Below are positions 8,456 through 17,394 of a stretch of 61,264 nt of DNA, piece after piece. The notes beneath the pieces were generated by a model. The model saw only the letters and a program-made list of their open reading frames with translations, searched no databases and was not told where the DNA came from. Every line of letters starts with the position of its first letter. The stretch's first letter is position 1. The position numbers and the translations under genes were made by a program. This DNA is from Rs1 sp038900335 (GTDB lineage Bacteria; Pseudomonadota; Gammaproteobacteria; Pseudomonadales; Balneatricaceae), in NCBI GenBank assembly GCA_038900335.1, contig JBBMRB010000022.1, positions 1-61,264 of the forward strand, given 5' to 3'.

Positions 8456-10402
8456 TTAACAGTAGTCTTTAAATGGATTATCTTGTGTTAGATCGACATT
8501 GTGTTGATAACCCGGTATTTTCACACAAGAGTCACTGATCGTTAAATCACTGCCTTGTAATACATTGTGATCAAATTTGTAGGTAGGGGCAGTTAAACCG
8601 CGATTCGCGTTATAGTCATAGGCATGTGCCTGTGTTGAGACCGCAATATTCATCTCTTGCCATTGACTAAGTTTCTCAGAGCCATGTTTCTTCAGAAGCA
8701 TGTTTTTGACAACATGAGGGGCTAAAACAGGAGCGCTAGCATTGTTACCACCAAAACCTTTAGAGTTTAGGATAACGCTATCCATGCCTGTTTTGCCGAC
8801 ATCAATATGCTCTGTAGAGAGTAACAGGTTACTTTGATGAACATCGTCAGCAAAAACTAAACTGGTTTTAATACCAGGAATATAACCATACTCCCAAGTA
8901 CCTAAAGAAGAGCAAAGCTGATCTCCTGCAGCACTACCTTGAGAGTGTCCTATATAGCATTTAACTGCAGATACTGGCCATTGATCAATGGAAAAAGCCT
9001 TGGCAACTTCGTTAATTACGTGAGATTCAGTAACACGGTTTTGTGGTGTGCTCGTACCGTGTGCCTGGACAAATGATCTGCGCTGTAATGATTCTTTACC
9101 TAGCATTGCACTGATTAAGGCCGCTGATTTGCTCAGTGTTAAATAGTTGCCGATGCCAGGTGCTGAAATGGATTTTTTATGGCCATCAGCATTCACAAAC
9201 ACATCAGGTATCGCGCCGTGAATGTTTGCACCTAGCTTTAAAGCGAGCTCATCATTCATCAATAATACAAATTGGCTTGATTCGGCAATAGTAAAACCAC
9301 AATTATCTGCAAACGGGCGACAAGATGTACGGTAATGCTCGTCCGTTAGCTGTGTTACATTGTTTAAGATTTTTAAATCTTTGTCCTCTGCTAAAGCTCC
9401 CATGGTTCGAAAGCCTTCAATAATTTCAGGTGTAATAGGCGCATCACTGCCCCCGACGAGGACAACTTGTTTACGGCCTTCTTTAATATCTTGAACACCG
9501 TTGCGTAAATTGTACAAAAAAGTCGCACATGCTCCCAAAGAGCCACCGGTACTACCTACGTTGCCCAGTACATAAGCGTTAACGAAATCTGCAGGCATTT
9601 GTGCGTAACCTAACGGCATTTGTTTTGAGGTAATACGTTTGCCGATGCTTGGGTATTTGGTTAAGCCACCAAAACCAAGATCGTCTAATTGACCTATCGA
9701 GTTGCTGGCATAAACGGCAATATCGTCAGGAGAGACAGCATTGGCAATTGTGTCAAAATCGATACCACATGAATCTATAGCATCAGATGCTGCAAAAATA
9801 GTCATCTGTAAATTACGAGGATGGTTTCTGGACTGGTATAATTTTCCCGGCTCAAAGCCCTTAGGTAATTGCCCAGCTGTTTTTACAGCTGACTCTTTAG
9901 TATCTGGGAATATCACCGGTAAAGACCCTGTAACACTGATCAGGAAACTATCACTTGCTTGCTTATCAATTTGCCAGTTATCAGGGATCACATTAGGCAG
10001 TTGGCGTTTGTTCAATATAAATGTGATTGGTTCGCCATTGTTGAGCGTCACTGCTTTATTAAGCGTCATCGCATCGACATCAAAATAACTACTGTCTATT
10101 TTGCGAATTAATGAGTTCTCTAATACTTGCTCGCTGATAGCAGCGACAAGAGCGTTTAAAGAGTGAAATTCACCTGCCGCACTTTGGTAGCTTTCTTGAT
10201 CGGCATTAGTTGAAAATTTTACAAGGTTACTGATTGTCGCTAGTGACAGGATAGTCGCAGCGCGTTCATCGGCGTTTAGCTTGTCTATTATTAAACGTTT
10301 ATAACTGTGATGGAAGGAGCTTCTTCCGGCTGGATTAATACCGCCGAATCCAACAATAACGGGTAGATGAGACAAATAAAACTCCTTATTAAGGGTAGAC
10401 AT
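8456..10402 (-). CDS. fabY: Beta-ketoacyl-ACP synthase, FabY type
   Basis: A long ketoacyl synthase (648 residues from this start) beginning LPVIVGFGGINPAGRSSFHH, which matches the start of Pseudomonas aeruginosa FabY (PA5174). FabY condenses acetyl-CoA with malonyl-ACP to start fatty-acid synthesis in that lineage, a role FabH has elsewhere. The thiolase-fold core is visible: GSTGGSLGACATFLYNLRNG with the likely nucleophilic Cys, VQAHGTSTPQNRVTE with a catalytic His, CYIGHSQGSAAGDQL with the second His, and SKGFGGNNAS near the end. An ATG at 10438 would add 12 residues; 10402 is preferred on similarity to FabY, but neither has a strong ribosome-binding site. The C-terminal extension of about 80 residues is typical of this subfamily. 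Confidence 0.88.
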   Translation of the reverse strand: MSTLNKEFYLSHLPVIVGFGGINPAGRSSFHHSYKRLIIDKLNADERAATILSLATISNLVKFSTNADQESYQSAAGEFHSLNALVAAISEQVLENSLIRKIDSSYFDVDAMTLNKAVTLNNGEPITFILNKRQLPNVIPDNWQIDKQASDSFLISVTGSLPVIFPDTKESAVKTAGQLPKGFEPGKLYQSRNHPRNLQMTIFAASDAIDSCGIDFDTIANAVSPDDIAVYASNSIGQLDDLGFGGLTKYPSIGKRITSKQMPLGYAQMPADFVNAYVLGNVGSTGGSLGACATFLYNLRNGVQDIKEGRKQVVLVGGSDAPITPEIIEGFRTMGALAEDKDLKILNNVTQLTDEHYRTSCRPFADNCGFTIAESSQFVLLMNDELALKLGANIHGAIPDVFVNADGHKKSISAPGIGNYLTLSKSAALISAMLGKESLQRRSFVQAHGTSTPQNRVTESHVINEVAKAFSIDQWPVSAVKCYIGHSQGSAAGDQLCSSLGTWEYGYIPGIKTSLVFADDVHQSNLLLSTEHIDVGKTGMDSVILNSKGFGGNNASAPVLAPHVVKNMLLKKHGSEKLSQWQEMNIAVSTQAHAYDYNANRGLTAPTYKFDHNVLQGSDLTISDSCVKIPGYQHNVDLTQDNPFKDYC

Positions 10403-10438
10403 ATAAGCACGCCTACTACTCTTTGATACGGCTAACAT

Positions 10439-10785
10439 TCGTTAGTCGGTATCTTTTAAGGTAAGGCTTGAAATCGCATGTGCGAGGTAAAGAGAGCTTA
10501 TACTATAAAACAAAGTACTGGCTATTCTAGCGACTGGATGTAAAGCTGGCTAGGACTTTAAGTTCATTTTTTTTAATAAAGCTAAAACAGCCGATGTGTA
10601 GAAAACTAGATATAAATTATAGCTTGTTATGGATCCCGTGATGTAGAATTAAATAGTATGGCTATTGGTTAACATAGTAGTAGGTATTATCATCGAACAG
10701 GGTATAGACTAGTCAATGGTGTTATCAAAAGTTGCGATTTAACCAATTGACTATCGATAGCTGATAAGTATTGAGGGACTATAAA
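10439..10785. other. Divergent intergenic region, fabY / OmpA-type lipoprotein
   Basis: No gene is seen. The region must carry promoters in both directions. A perfect 10-bp palindrome, CTATCGATAG (10751-10760), lies about 25 bases before the lipoprotein start, but I cannot tie it to a regulator. No convincing -35/-10 pair was identified. Confidence 0.4.
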
Positions 10786-11445
10786 ATGAAAAAGAAATTA
10801 GCAGTGTTATTGTTGCCGATGACAATATTAACAGGTTGTGCAGCAACTCAGGGTGAAAATGCTAAGACGACATATGGCGCAGTAGGTGGAGCATTAGTTG
10901 GCGCTTTGCTTGGTAGTCAGTTAGATAATGATGGTAATAGAGATAAAGGTATTATTATCGGGGCATTAGCAGGAGCCGCAGCAGGTGGTGCTGTTGGTAA
11001 CTATATGGATCGTCAGGAATCTGCTTTTAGAGCGCAATTAGAACAAGAGCGCCGTTTAAACGAAATCGAAATTGAAAGAGTCAAAGCAGATACATTACGT
11101 TTGATCCTCAATGATGATGTATCTTTTGATTTTGATTCGGCGGTGGTTAAATCGTCGTTTCATTCTTCTTTAGATAAAGTTAATAGCGTATTAGCTCATT
11201 ATAATAATTCTGAAATTACAGTTGTAGGACATACTGATTCAAAAGGTTCGCACAGCTATAACCAGGGCTTGTCTGAGCGTCGAGCTGTGGCGGTGAAAAA
11301 TTATTTATCGCAAGGTGGCGTTAATAGTGCACGTTTAAATACACAAGGTTATGGTGAGTTACAGCCAAGAGATACTAATGATACAGCGCAGGGTAGAAGC
11401 AGAAACCGTCGGGTTGAATTATTAGTAAAAGGTGCGGGTAGCTAA
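10786..11445 (+). CDS. OmpA-family peptidoglycan-binding lipoprotein, YiaD-like
   Basis: A 219-residue lipoprotein. The signal peptide ends in lipobox LTGC (cysteine near residue 18). Then comes a glycine-rich segment (about 28-80: YGAVGGALVGALLGSQL and GALAGAAAGGAVGNYM) typical of glycine-zipper outer-membrane proteins. A C-terminal OmpA/MotB domain (about 105-215) contains FDFDSAVV, VVGHTDSKGSHSYNQGLSE and NRRVELLV. The Asp and Arg residues that hold diaminopimelate in this domain are present. The protein probably anchors the outer membrane to the cell wall; E. coli YiaD has this layout. The ATG at 10786 is preceded by GAGGG about eight bases upstream; a TTG at 10771 would only add five residues. 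A strong terminator follows. Confidence 0.88.
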   Translation: MKKKLAVLLLPMTILTGCAATQGENAKTTYGAVGGALVGALLGSQLDNDGNRDKGIIIGALAGAAAGGAVGNYMDRQESAFRAQLEQERRLNEIEIERVKADTLRLILNDDVSFDFDSAVVKSSFHSSLDKVNSVLAHYNNSEITVVGHTDSKGSHSYNQGLSERRAVAVKNYLSQGGVNSARLNTQGYGELQPRDTNDTAQGRSRNRRVELLVKGAGS

Positions 11446-11466
11446 ATAATATTATTTAAAATAAAG

Positions 11467-11490
11467 ACGCCTGCTATCGCAGGCGTTTTT
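11467..11490. terminator. Intrinsic terminator between convergent genes
   Basis: An eight-base-pair stem, ACGCCTGC (11467-11474) with GCAGGCGT (11479-11486), with a four-base loop and T-run on the plus strand. The bases on the other side are also rich in A, so it may serve the convergent flgT transcript as well. Confidence 0.85.
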
Positions 11491-11529
11491 ATTTCATCAA
11501 GCTATGATTTTATATCTCTCATAACTTAA

Positions 11530-12771
11530 CTATTGTGAGATCAGCACATCACCAGTTTGAATGTTACTTTGGCCCGTTAAACCATTAACTATGCCCTCTG
11601 CTGAGTTCGCCTGTACTTTACTTACTGTTAATACTAAATCTGTTTGATCAAGTTCTACTGTCGGGTTTTGTTGGTAGTCGTAAAAAATAGACTTTCTGTA
11701 GACATTAAATACATCGCCAATTTTAACTCCAGAAGAGCGGCCTGCTTTGAGCCAAATTTTACTTTCATGAGTTCTTGATATCTCTACCGAATAATCATCA
11801 CAGCGGATGTCGCTATTAATATCACTGGCCATCCTATCTAGTTCACGACTTACTTGCTGGCCATAGTCTAGCTTCCAAAATGGGCTGCTGGCAAAACCAA
11901 ATTTTTGCCTGTCATTATTACCCCATAAACCACCTGTGCGGTAGCTCTTTTGCGATACTAATGCACCGGTAAAACCATCATGAATAAATAGGTCGACCTC
12001 AAACGCTCTCATGTAACGGCTGCTGAGATAATCAAGTTTGTGATATTTGTCAACAAAATAGTTTTTCTGGGTAAATACAGTTGGCGTTAACATCGAAATA
12101 TCACGAACCACGCCAGAAACCACATACTGTACTTCTAGTTGTCTGGTCTGTTGTAGTACCGAAGTAAGAGAGCCCTGTGCTAGTTGCTCTGTGACAGCGA
12201 CACTAGGATCGGGTTGTAACATTAAACGCCCTGCGTTTAAGGGGGCTATATTAGCATGGTGATTAAGCCTGCTGACTAGCTCAGTTGCTATGCTTGATTC
12301 TATATTACCTAAGCGGCCAATATTTGCTTGTTTGCGGTGAATTAATGGAAAGCCTGCAATAGCAACTCGCTTGCGATATTGACCTGCGTGTTTGGAGTCA
12401 ATGCAACGGTTTTCAACGTTTATTCTGACACTGATCAGAACGTTTAAAAGATTACCGCTTCTACTCTCATTAATGACTTGAGGGTCGCCAACAACAGCAG
12501 ATAAATTGTTAGTTGCTAAAGTACCTTGCTCTAATTGCGGCTGAGTACTAATGTAAGCGCTAGATTGCAATAGTGCTTGTTGTTTTGCTTTTTCTATCGC
12601 TTTATAGCGTGCACTTGTTATATCACCGTTGACAATATAGGCTTGTCCTTGTGCTTGCACCGTTAATGCTGTTGCATGAGTGGAAAGTATAAGACAGAGC
12701 GCTATACTCAATACATAAAGGTATCTGGAAGGTTGTAAAAACGAAGTGTTGGCGTGTTTATAACTTAACAT
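11530..12771 (-). CDS. flgT: Flagellar assembly protein FlgT
   Basis: A 413-residue exported protein with an N-terminal signal segment (hydrophobic about residues 17-36). In Vibrio, FlgT forms part of the H ring around the outer-membrane end of the basal body and helps assemble the T ring and MotX/Y stator partners. The FlgT-type N-terminal domain (about 36-125, VQAQGQAYIVNGDITSARYK onward), a middle domain beginning KRVAIAGFPL, and a C-terminal domain rich in short beta segments (WLKAGRSSGVKIGDVFNVYR) are all present. The identification is strengthened by divergent flgO and flgP, the usual partners. It is somewhat longer than the Vibrio protein, part of which is the extended signal region; a later start is possible. 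No other flagellar genes are in the window. Confidence 0.85.
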   Translation of the reverse strand: MLSYKHANTSFLQPSRYLYVLSIALCLILSTHATALTVQAQGQAYIVNGDITSARYKAIEKAKQQALLQSSAYISTQPQLEQGTLATNNLSAVVGDPQVINESRSGNLLNVLISVRINVENRCIDSKHAGQYRKRVAIAGFPLIHRKQANIGRLGNIESSIATELVSRLNHHANIAPLNAGRLMLQPDPSVAVTEQLAQGSLTSVLQQTRQLEVQYVVSGVVRDISMLTPTVFTQKNYFVDKYHKLDYLSSRYMRAFEVDLFIHDGFTGALVSQKSYRTGGLWGNNDRQKFGFASSPFWKLDYGQQVSRELDRMASDINSDIRCDDYSVEISRTHESKIWLKAGRSSGVKIGDVFNVYRKSIFYDYQQNPTVELDQTDLVLTVSKVQANSAEGIVNGLTGQSNIQTGDVLISQ

Positions 12772-13086
12772 AATGTTTCAATTACCGTTATATTTTAGGC
12801 TTACTTAATAAAGCCTTTAAATTGAAAATAGCGCGTTTTAACGCACGTTTTATTAATCGATACAGTGTTTGCAGGTACTTAAGTACATAATTTAACACTA
12901 TAATGCATTTAAACGATAGCGCGAATAGAGTAGATTAATCTGTTAGTGTAATATTATCGCTAAATGGGACAAGAGGGTGGGGTTTTCACTGGGCTTTAAT
13001 AGCGAAAATTTATGTTAATTGCTAATAGTCAAAACCCTCCACGATTATATTCAAAGGTAGCACTCCATAAATAAAGGCAGTTGGCA
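12772..13086. promoter_or_regulatory. Divergent flgT / flgOP regulatory region
   Basis: A 315-bp gap between divergently transcribed flagellar-ring genes, so it must hold both promoters. It contains a perfect 12-bp palindrome GTACTTAAGTAC (12875-12886) flanked by AGTGTT (12864-12869) and AACACT (12894-12899), giving an extended dyad of 36 bases. I did not find a convincing sigma-54 or sigma-28 promoter match. Confidence 0.5.
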
Positions 13087-13770
13087 ATGAAAAGTATTTT
13101 AGTAATCTTTGTAATATTATTAAGCGGTTGCAACACTCAAAGTGTGAAGTCGACATTTTCTAATGAAATGTCGACTCAAGAAGCGAGAAAAATTGTAGAA
13201 CAGGCGATTGAGATTGATAGTCTTGCTGAGTTTGCAAAGCCTGCGCCGACAGCAATTACGCCTATTGAGCCTAATTACTATGATCCTGTTAGCGAGGCTG
13301 TCGCACAGATGGCGGATCAAATGGTATTAGGATTAAGGCAAAACCGCGTTAAACGCCTTCCTGTTGCAGTATTACCATTCAAATCATTAAGGCATAGTGT
13401 TCATGATGATCTATTTGGCGCTAGGTTGTCTGAAAGCTTTGTTTTTCCGATGACACAACGAGGTTATAACATGGTGGATTACCGTGCTGTGAGCCTTGCA
13501 ACTACAGAAAAAAGCGCAATGACTAAAGGGCAGTTACCAACGTTGCAGCAGCAGTATAAAATATATTACATACTTACCGGGACCTACGCTAAACACGGTG
13601 ATGGTGTGGTTATCAATGCACGTATATTAGACGTTGTTACCCGTCAAGTTGTCGCTGCGGGGCAGTCACATATCGCCTATAAAAGACTGGAGAGTATGCT
13701 GCCAGGTTACGATCCAATTGATGCGTTAAATAAAGGTTTTATTATTGAAAATGGCATAGGCCCGCAATAA
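13087..13770 (+). CDS. flgO: Flagellar outer-membrane ring lipoprotein FlgO
   Basis: A 227-residue lipoprotein with a short signal peptide ending in LLSGC (cysteine near residue 15). The central and C-terminal part is the FlgO domain: a segment with DQMVLGLRQNRVKRLPVAVL, then FGARLSESFVFPMTQRGYNM, then YILTGTYAKHGDGVVINARI with the terminal VVAAGQ strand. FlgO, with FlgP and FlgT, builds the H ring of polar, often sheathed, flagella. ATG 13087 is preferred over the TTG six bases earlier; AAAGG lies nine bases upstream. flgP follows after 10 bases, so the pair is an operon. Confidence 0.87.
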   Translation: MKSILVIFVILLSGCNTQSVKSTFSNEMSTQEARKIVEQAIEIDSLAEFAKPAPTAITPIEPNYYDPVSEAVAQMADQMVLGLRQNRVKRLPVAVLPFKSLRHSVHDDLFGARLSESFVFPMTQRGYNMVDYRAVSLATTEKSAMTKGQLPTLQQQYKIYYILTGTYAKHGDGVVINARILDVVTRQVVAAGQSHIAYKRLESMLPGYDPIDALNKGFIIENGIGPQ

Positions 13771-13780
13771 GGTTAATAAC

Positions 13781-14224
13781 ATGAAGTTAAATATGATGAA
13801 AACAAGTGTGCTGCTGGTAGTATTGGCCTTAACAGGTTGTGAAACCGTTTCAAAAACAACTCGTAATTTGACTGATAATTTAAATTTTTCAAATAAAGAG
13901 GCGCCGACATACAGAGCTGTTGGCTATGCCACTATAAGCCAACAAATGGGATTAACACGTGGTGAAAAAGTCATTGCAGCAATAGAAGCGTCTAAAGCTA
14001 ACGCTTATAAAGAGCTGGTGGCGATGGTTCATGGCCGCTATCTATCAAGTAATAGCACTGTGGATAATAAAGTGATTGTTACTGATAGCTTTAATATAGC
14101 AGAGGCCGGGATTGTTAGAGGTGCTAGAGTTGTTAAGTCTTATCCTATACAAGATGATGTCTATGCGACAATCTTGGAAGTCTCAAGTGAGCAACAAAAA
14201 GCTTGGATTATTAATAACGATTAA
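13781..14224 (+). CDS. flgP: Flagellar outer-membrane lipoprotein FlgP
   Basis: A 147-residue lipoprotein of the LPP20/FlgP family. The signal peptide ends at LALTGC (cysteine near residue 20). The mature domain contains YRAVGYATISQQMG, a helix with EKVIAAIEASKANAYKEL and a C-terminal VVKSYPIQDDVYATILEVS, all typical of FlgP. In Vibrio and Campylobacter, FlgP forms a large outer-membrane disk around the flagellar motor. It lies 10 bases after flgO and shares its transcript. A second ATG five codons in (13796) is a possible alternative start. A 12-bp perfect terminator hairpin closes the operon. Confidence 0.87.
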   Translation: MKLNMMKTSVLLVVLALTGCETVSKTTRNLTDNLNFSNKEAPTYRAVGYATISQQMGLTRGEKVIAAIEASKANAYKELVAMVHGRYLSSNSTVDNKVIVTDSFNIAEAGIVRGARVVKSYPIQDDVYATILEVSSEQQKAWIINND

Positions 14225-14239
14225 ATCTTAAATGCGATA

Positions 14240-14272
14240 ATAAGGCTCGCTGTCAGCGAGCCTTATTTTTTA
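14240..14272 (+). terminator. Intrinsic terminator after flgOP
   Basis: A perfect 12-bp stem, ATAAGGCTCGCT (14240-14251) with AGCGAGCCTTAT (14255-14266), three-base loop and following T-rich run. It lies between the ends of the convergent flgP and DUF1244 genes and slightly overlaps the end of the latter. Confidence 0.9.
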
Positions 14273-14566
14273 TTTAGCTGGGAAATTCTTATTGAAAGCG
14301 GCTTTTTGCTCAGCGGTTGCTGGCAGTTGATGCTTTTCTTTCCAGCTGTCATATGGCTCTTTATATACCACTTCACGAGCTTGCTCGTACTCTAGTTCTA
14401 CGCCGTGCTCTTGCGCAGCGGCTTTGTACCATTTAGCTAGGCAATTGCGACAAAAGCCAGCAAGGTTCATTAAGTCGATGTTTTGTGCGTCTTTACGCGA
14501 GTCCAGATGTTCTACTAAGCGGCGAAATGCCGCTGCTTCAATTTGAATTTGAGTATCTTTGTTCAC
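14270..14566 (-). CDS. DUF1244 family protein
   Basis: A 98-residue soluble protein matching the DUF1244 family: FRRLVEHLDSRKDAQNIDLM, then LAGFCRNCLAKWYKAAA with the paired CRNC cysteines, and YDSWKEKHQLPATAEQ near the end. The family is small, helical and of unknown function. The two cysteines in the CxxC-type motif could bind metal or be redox active, but this is inference. It lies nine bases downstream of glnD on the same strand, so the two are probably co-transcribed. Length fits the family. Confidence 0.88.
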   Translation of the reverse strand: MNKDTQIQIEAAAFRRLVEHLDSRKDAQNIDLMNLAGFCRNCLAKWYKAAAQEHGVELEYEQAREVVYKEPYDSWKEKHQLPATAEQKAAFNKNFPAK

Positions 14567-14575
14567 AGTGTTTTC

Positions 14576-17275
14576 CTATTGCAAAGCCGCACTAACGTGC
14601 TGGTCTAGTTTTTTACAAATTTCTGTTTGTAGCAAATGTTTAAATTCAGCATCTTCTACTAATGCCCCCTTGCAGTCAGTAATACAGAATATATCGACTA
14701 CTCGCTCACCAACAATGGCTATTTTTGCTTTGCAGACAATAATATTGTGAGTGGCAAATATATCGCCGATAACGGCTAATAAACCAGGTCTATCGGGGGA
14801 GATTATCTCAATTAATGAATATTTCTGACTCCAGTGAGTGCTAAAAGTCACTCTGCTAGGAATAGAAAAAAGCTTCATTTGTCTGCTAACTCTGCGACGA
14901 ATAATCGATGAATAACTATCTGGTGTCGATAGCATATTCTTTATTGTCTGCTTAATCTCATTAAGCGTTTCAGGAGAGTCTGGAATTGATTTGTTCTCTT
15001 GGGTAAGAATTGTGTAGCTGCTGAAAGTGTATTCGCCTTCTGTTGGATAAATTCGTGCATCTTGAATGCTTAATGAAAGCTGGTCTAATGTCGCAACAAT
15101 GATAGCAAACAGATTGTCGGTATTTTTTGTATAAATAAACACACTTGAGGCGCCTTCAAATAAGCGTTGAGTGGTTTTCTTGATTAAGATGATGGTATCT
15201 TCACCTTGCTCTTTTTGAATGATCTTTTGGGTATGCCAAGCAATGTTTTTTGCGCTTTCGTGAATGAAGTAATCTTCGCTAATAGTCGCCCATAAAGCAG
15301 TGATTTGTTCAGTTGTGATGTTCTTGGCTTCCAGTAAAGTAAGGGCTTCTTGTTGCACTTGCTCGATTAAATCTTCTCTGTCAACAGGGTTCTCGATACC
15401 GCGCTTAAGAGCAAGTTTCGCCTCTACATAGAGTTGGCGCATTAAAGAAGCTCGCCAGTTATTCCAAAGGCTGTTGTTAGTCGCGTTGATATCGGCAACG
15501 GTTAACACATAAAGATAATCCAAATGAGTAACATCTTGTACTTGCTCAGCAAATGTTTGAATGACTTCAGGGTCTGATATGTCTTTGCGTTGTGCCGTCA
15601 TCGACATCAATAGGTGATTTCGCACTAGCCAAGCGACTAGCTGTGCGTCCCATTTTCCGAGTCGATGGCGGATACAAAATTTAATCACATCCTCTGCGCC
15701 TAGCTCAGAATGATCTCCACCTCTGCCTTTTGCTATGTCATGATAAAGCGCAGCAATATAAAGCAGTTCTATTTTAGGGAGTTGATTGACAACACTATAG
15801 GCAATAGGGAACTGAGCTTTGTGTTCTTTGTGTCTAAATTGACGACATTTTCTGATAACTTTGACGGTATGAGCATCGACAGTATAAATATGGAAAAGGT
15901 CGTGCTGCATTTGTCCAACGATGCGGCCAAACTCTGGCAGATATCTTCCGAGTATGCCGTAGCGAATCATCCGCTTTAGTTCAGTGGAGACGCCATCTTC
16001 TTGTCGCAGCAATTCCATGAACAGAGATATGTTGCGAATATCTGAACGGAAATTATCATCTATCAAGTCCCAGTTAGCGCGAATGAGTTTGATTGTTGTC
16101 GCACGCACGCCTGATATGTTTCTGTTTTGTGCCAATAACACAAACATTTCCATCAGTGCGAAAGGCTGGTGTTTAAAGACATTATCGTGGACGACTTCGA
16201 TGTAATTGTTGTTCAATTGAAAGCGGTTGTTGATGTTTTCAATTTCGTTGTGTTCTTGTGAGTTTAGACTCTCACCAAAGTACTGTAATAATAGATCGTT
16301 GAAGCCTGACATCTGCATTGCTATACGATAGTAATTGCTCATGAACTGCTCAACAGCGAGCTTGCCTTTTTGATCTTCTAAGCCCAAAAGCTTAGCAAGG
16401 GTGCGCTGGTGGTCGAACAGTAATCTATCTTCACGCTTTTTACTTATCATGTGTAAAGCGTAGCGAATTTTCCAAAGGTAGTATTGGCCTTGGTTTATCA
16501 CATCTAGCTCAGTGGGGGTGATAAAGCCATATTGTACTAGATCCGCTATTAGTGTTGCGCCAAAATAACGCTTAGCGACCCAGCCAATAGTATGTATGTC
16601 ACGAAGGCCGCCAGGTGAGTTTTTAATGTTGGGTTCTAAGTTATATTCCGTGTTGTTTGTTTTGTCGTGTCGTGCTTTTTGTTCCGCCAGTTTGCCTGCT
16701 AAAAAATCTTTAGCGCTCCAAGCTTCTTCAGATGTTACTCTTTCATACATTTCTAAGCGCAGCGCTTCATTGCCAATAATGGTTCGTGATTCAATTAAGT
16801 TAGTGGCGATGGTAATGTCAGCTTTTGATTGCTCGTAGCAATCATCAATTGATCGAACGCTTGAGCCGACGTCTAATTTGATATCCCATAAGAAAGTCAG
16901 AAAACCACTGATGCTTTCTTGGTATTGCTCAGGTTCTGCGCCTTCAAATAATAATAATAAATCAATATCGGAAAAGGGGTGTAGCTCTCCTCTTCCGTAA
17001 CCGCCTACTGCTATCAAGGCGATAGAGTCGTTGTAAGGCCAGTCAAATTGTTGCCAAGCTTTAGCTAAAATAATATCTAGGAGTTGAGAGCGTCCATAAA
17101 TAAGTTGTTTAATATCGATATCGTTTTCAAAAGCTTGGTCTAAACTAGAATTGATGGTATTGAGTGCTTGTTTGAATGCTATTATTGGTTGTTGCGCAGT
17201 GTTAAATCCGTCTAGGAATAATGCCATATCGAAAAAATCATTAAAATCAACGTGGTGATGGTCTGGTTCAGTCAT
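14576..17275 (-). CDS. glnD: Bifunctional uridylyltransferase/uridylyl-removing enzyme GlnD
   Basis: GlnD senses glutamine and adds or removes UMP on the PII proteins, setting nitrogen assimilation. At 899 residues it has the full family length. The N-terminal nucleotidyltransferase motif is intact (GGYGRGELHPFSDIDLLLL, about 91-109, with both catalytic Asp). The central HD domain that removes UMP is visible around residue 505-520 (YIAALYHDIAKGRGGDHSE). Two C-terminal ACT domains (about 705-785 and 815-890; the second includes SPDRPGLLAVIGDIF) bind glutamine. It is followed by a DUF1244 gene after nine bases and preceded by map after 119 bases. The gene order map-glnD beside rpsB-tsf is common in gammaproteobacteria. 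Confidence 0.97.
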   Translation of the reverse strand: MTEPDHHHVDFNDFFDMALFLDGFNTAQQPIIAFKQALNTINSSLDQAFENDIDIKQLIYGRSQLLDIILAKAWQQFDWPYNDSIALIAVGGYGRGELHPFSDIDLLLLFEGAEPEQYQESISGFLTFLWDIKLDVGSSVRSIDDCYEQSKADITIATNLIESRTIIGNEALRLEMYERVTSEEAWSAKDFLAGKLAEQKARHDKTNNTEYNLEPNIKNSPGGLRDIHTIGWVAKRYFGATLIADLVQYGFITPTELDVINQGQYYLWKIRYALHMISKKREDRLLFDHQRTLAKLLGLEDQKGKLAVEQFMSNYYRIAMQMSGFNDLLLQYFGESLNSQEHNEIENINNRFQLNNNYIEVVHDNVFKHQPFALMEMFVLLAQNRNISGVRATTIKLIRANWDLIDDNFRSDIRNISLFMELLRQEDGVSTELKRMIRYGILGRYLPEFGRIVGQMQHDLFHIYTVDAHTVKVIRKCRQFRHKEHKAQFPIAYSVVNQLPKIELLYIAALYHDIAKGRGGDHSELGAEDVIKFCIRHRLGKWDAQLVAWLVRNHLLMSMTAQRKDISDPEVIQTFAEQVQDVTHLDYLYVLTVADINATNNSLWNNWRASLMRQLYVEAKLALKRGIENPVDREDLIEQVQQEALTLLEAKNITTEQITALWATISEDYFIHESAKNIAWHTQKIIQKEQGEDTIILIKKTTQRLFEGASSVFIYTKNTDNLFAIIVATLDQLSLSIQDARIYPTEGEYTFSSYTILTQENKSIPDSPETLNEIKQTIKNMLSTPDSYSSIIRRRVSRQMKLFSIPSRVTFSTHWSQKYSLIEIISPDRPGLLAVIGDIFATHNIIVCKAKIAIVGERVVDIFCITDCKGALVEDAEFKHLLQTEICKKLDQHVSAALQ

Positions 17276-17394
17276 CTATCTATTCCTTTGTATTGAATAA
17301 AAAAGCAGTCACTGTAAAGTTGCAATATAGGCTGCCAGCAAACAAATAATGAATGCTGGCACTAGCAAGTGGGCCCTAGTGGGAAGTTGAGGTA

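Noticed and set aside
9741..10088. Plus-strand open frame opposite fabY
   Set aside because: Fully inside a well-supported fabY gene and without a signal of its own.
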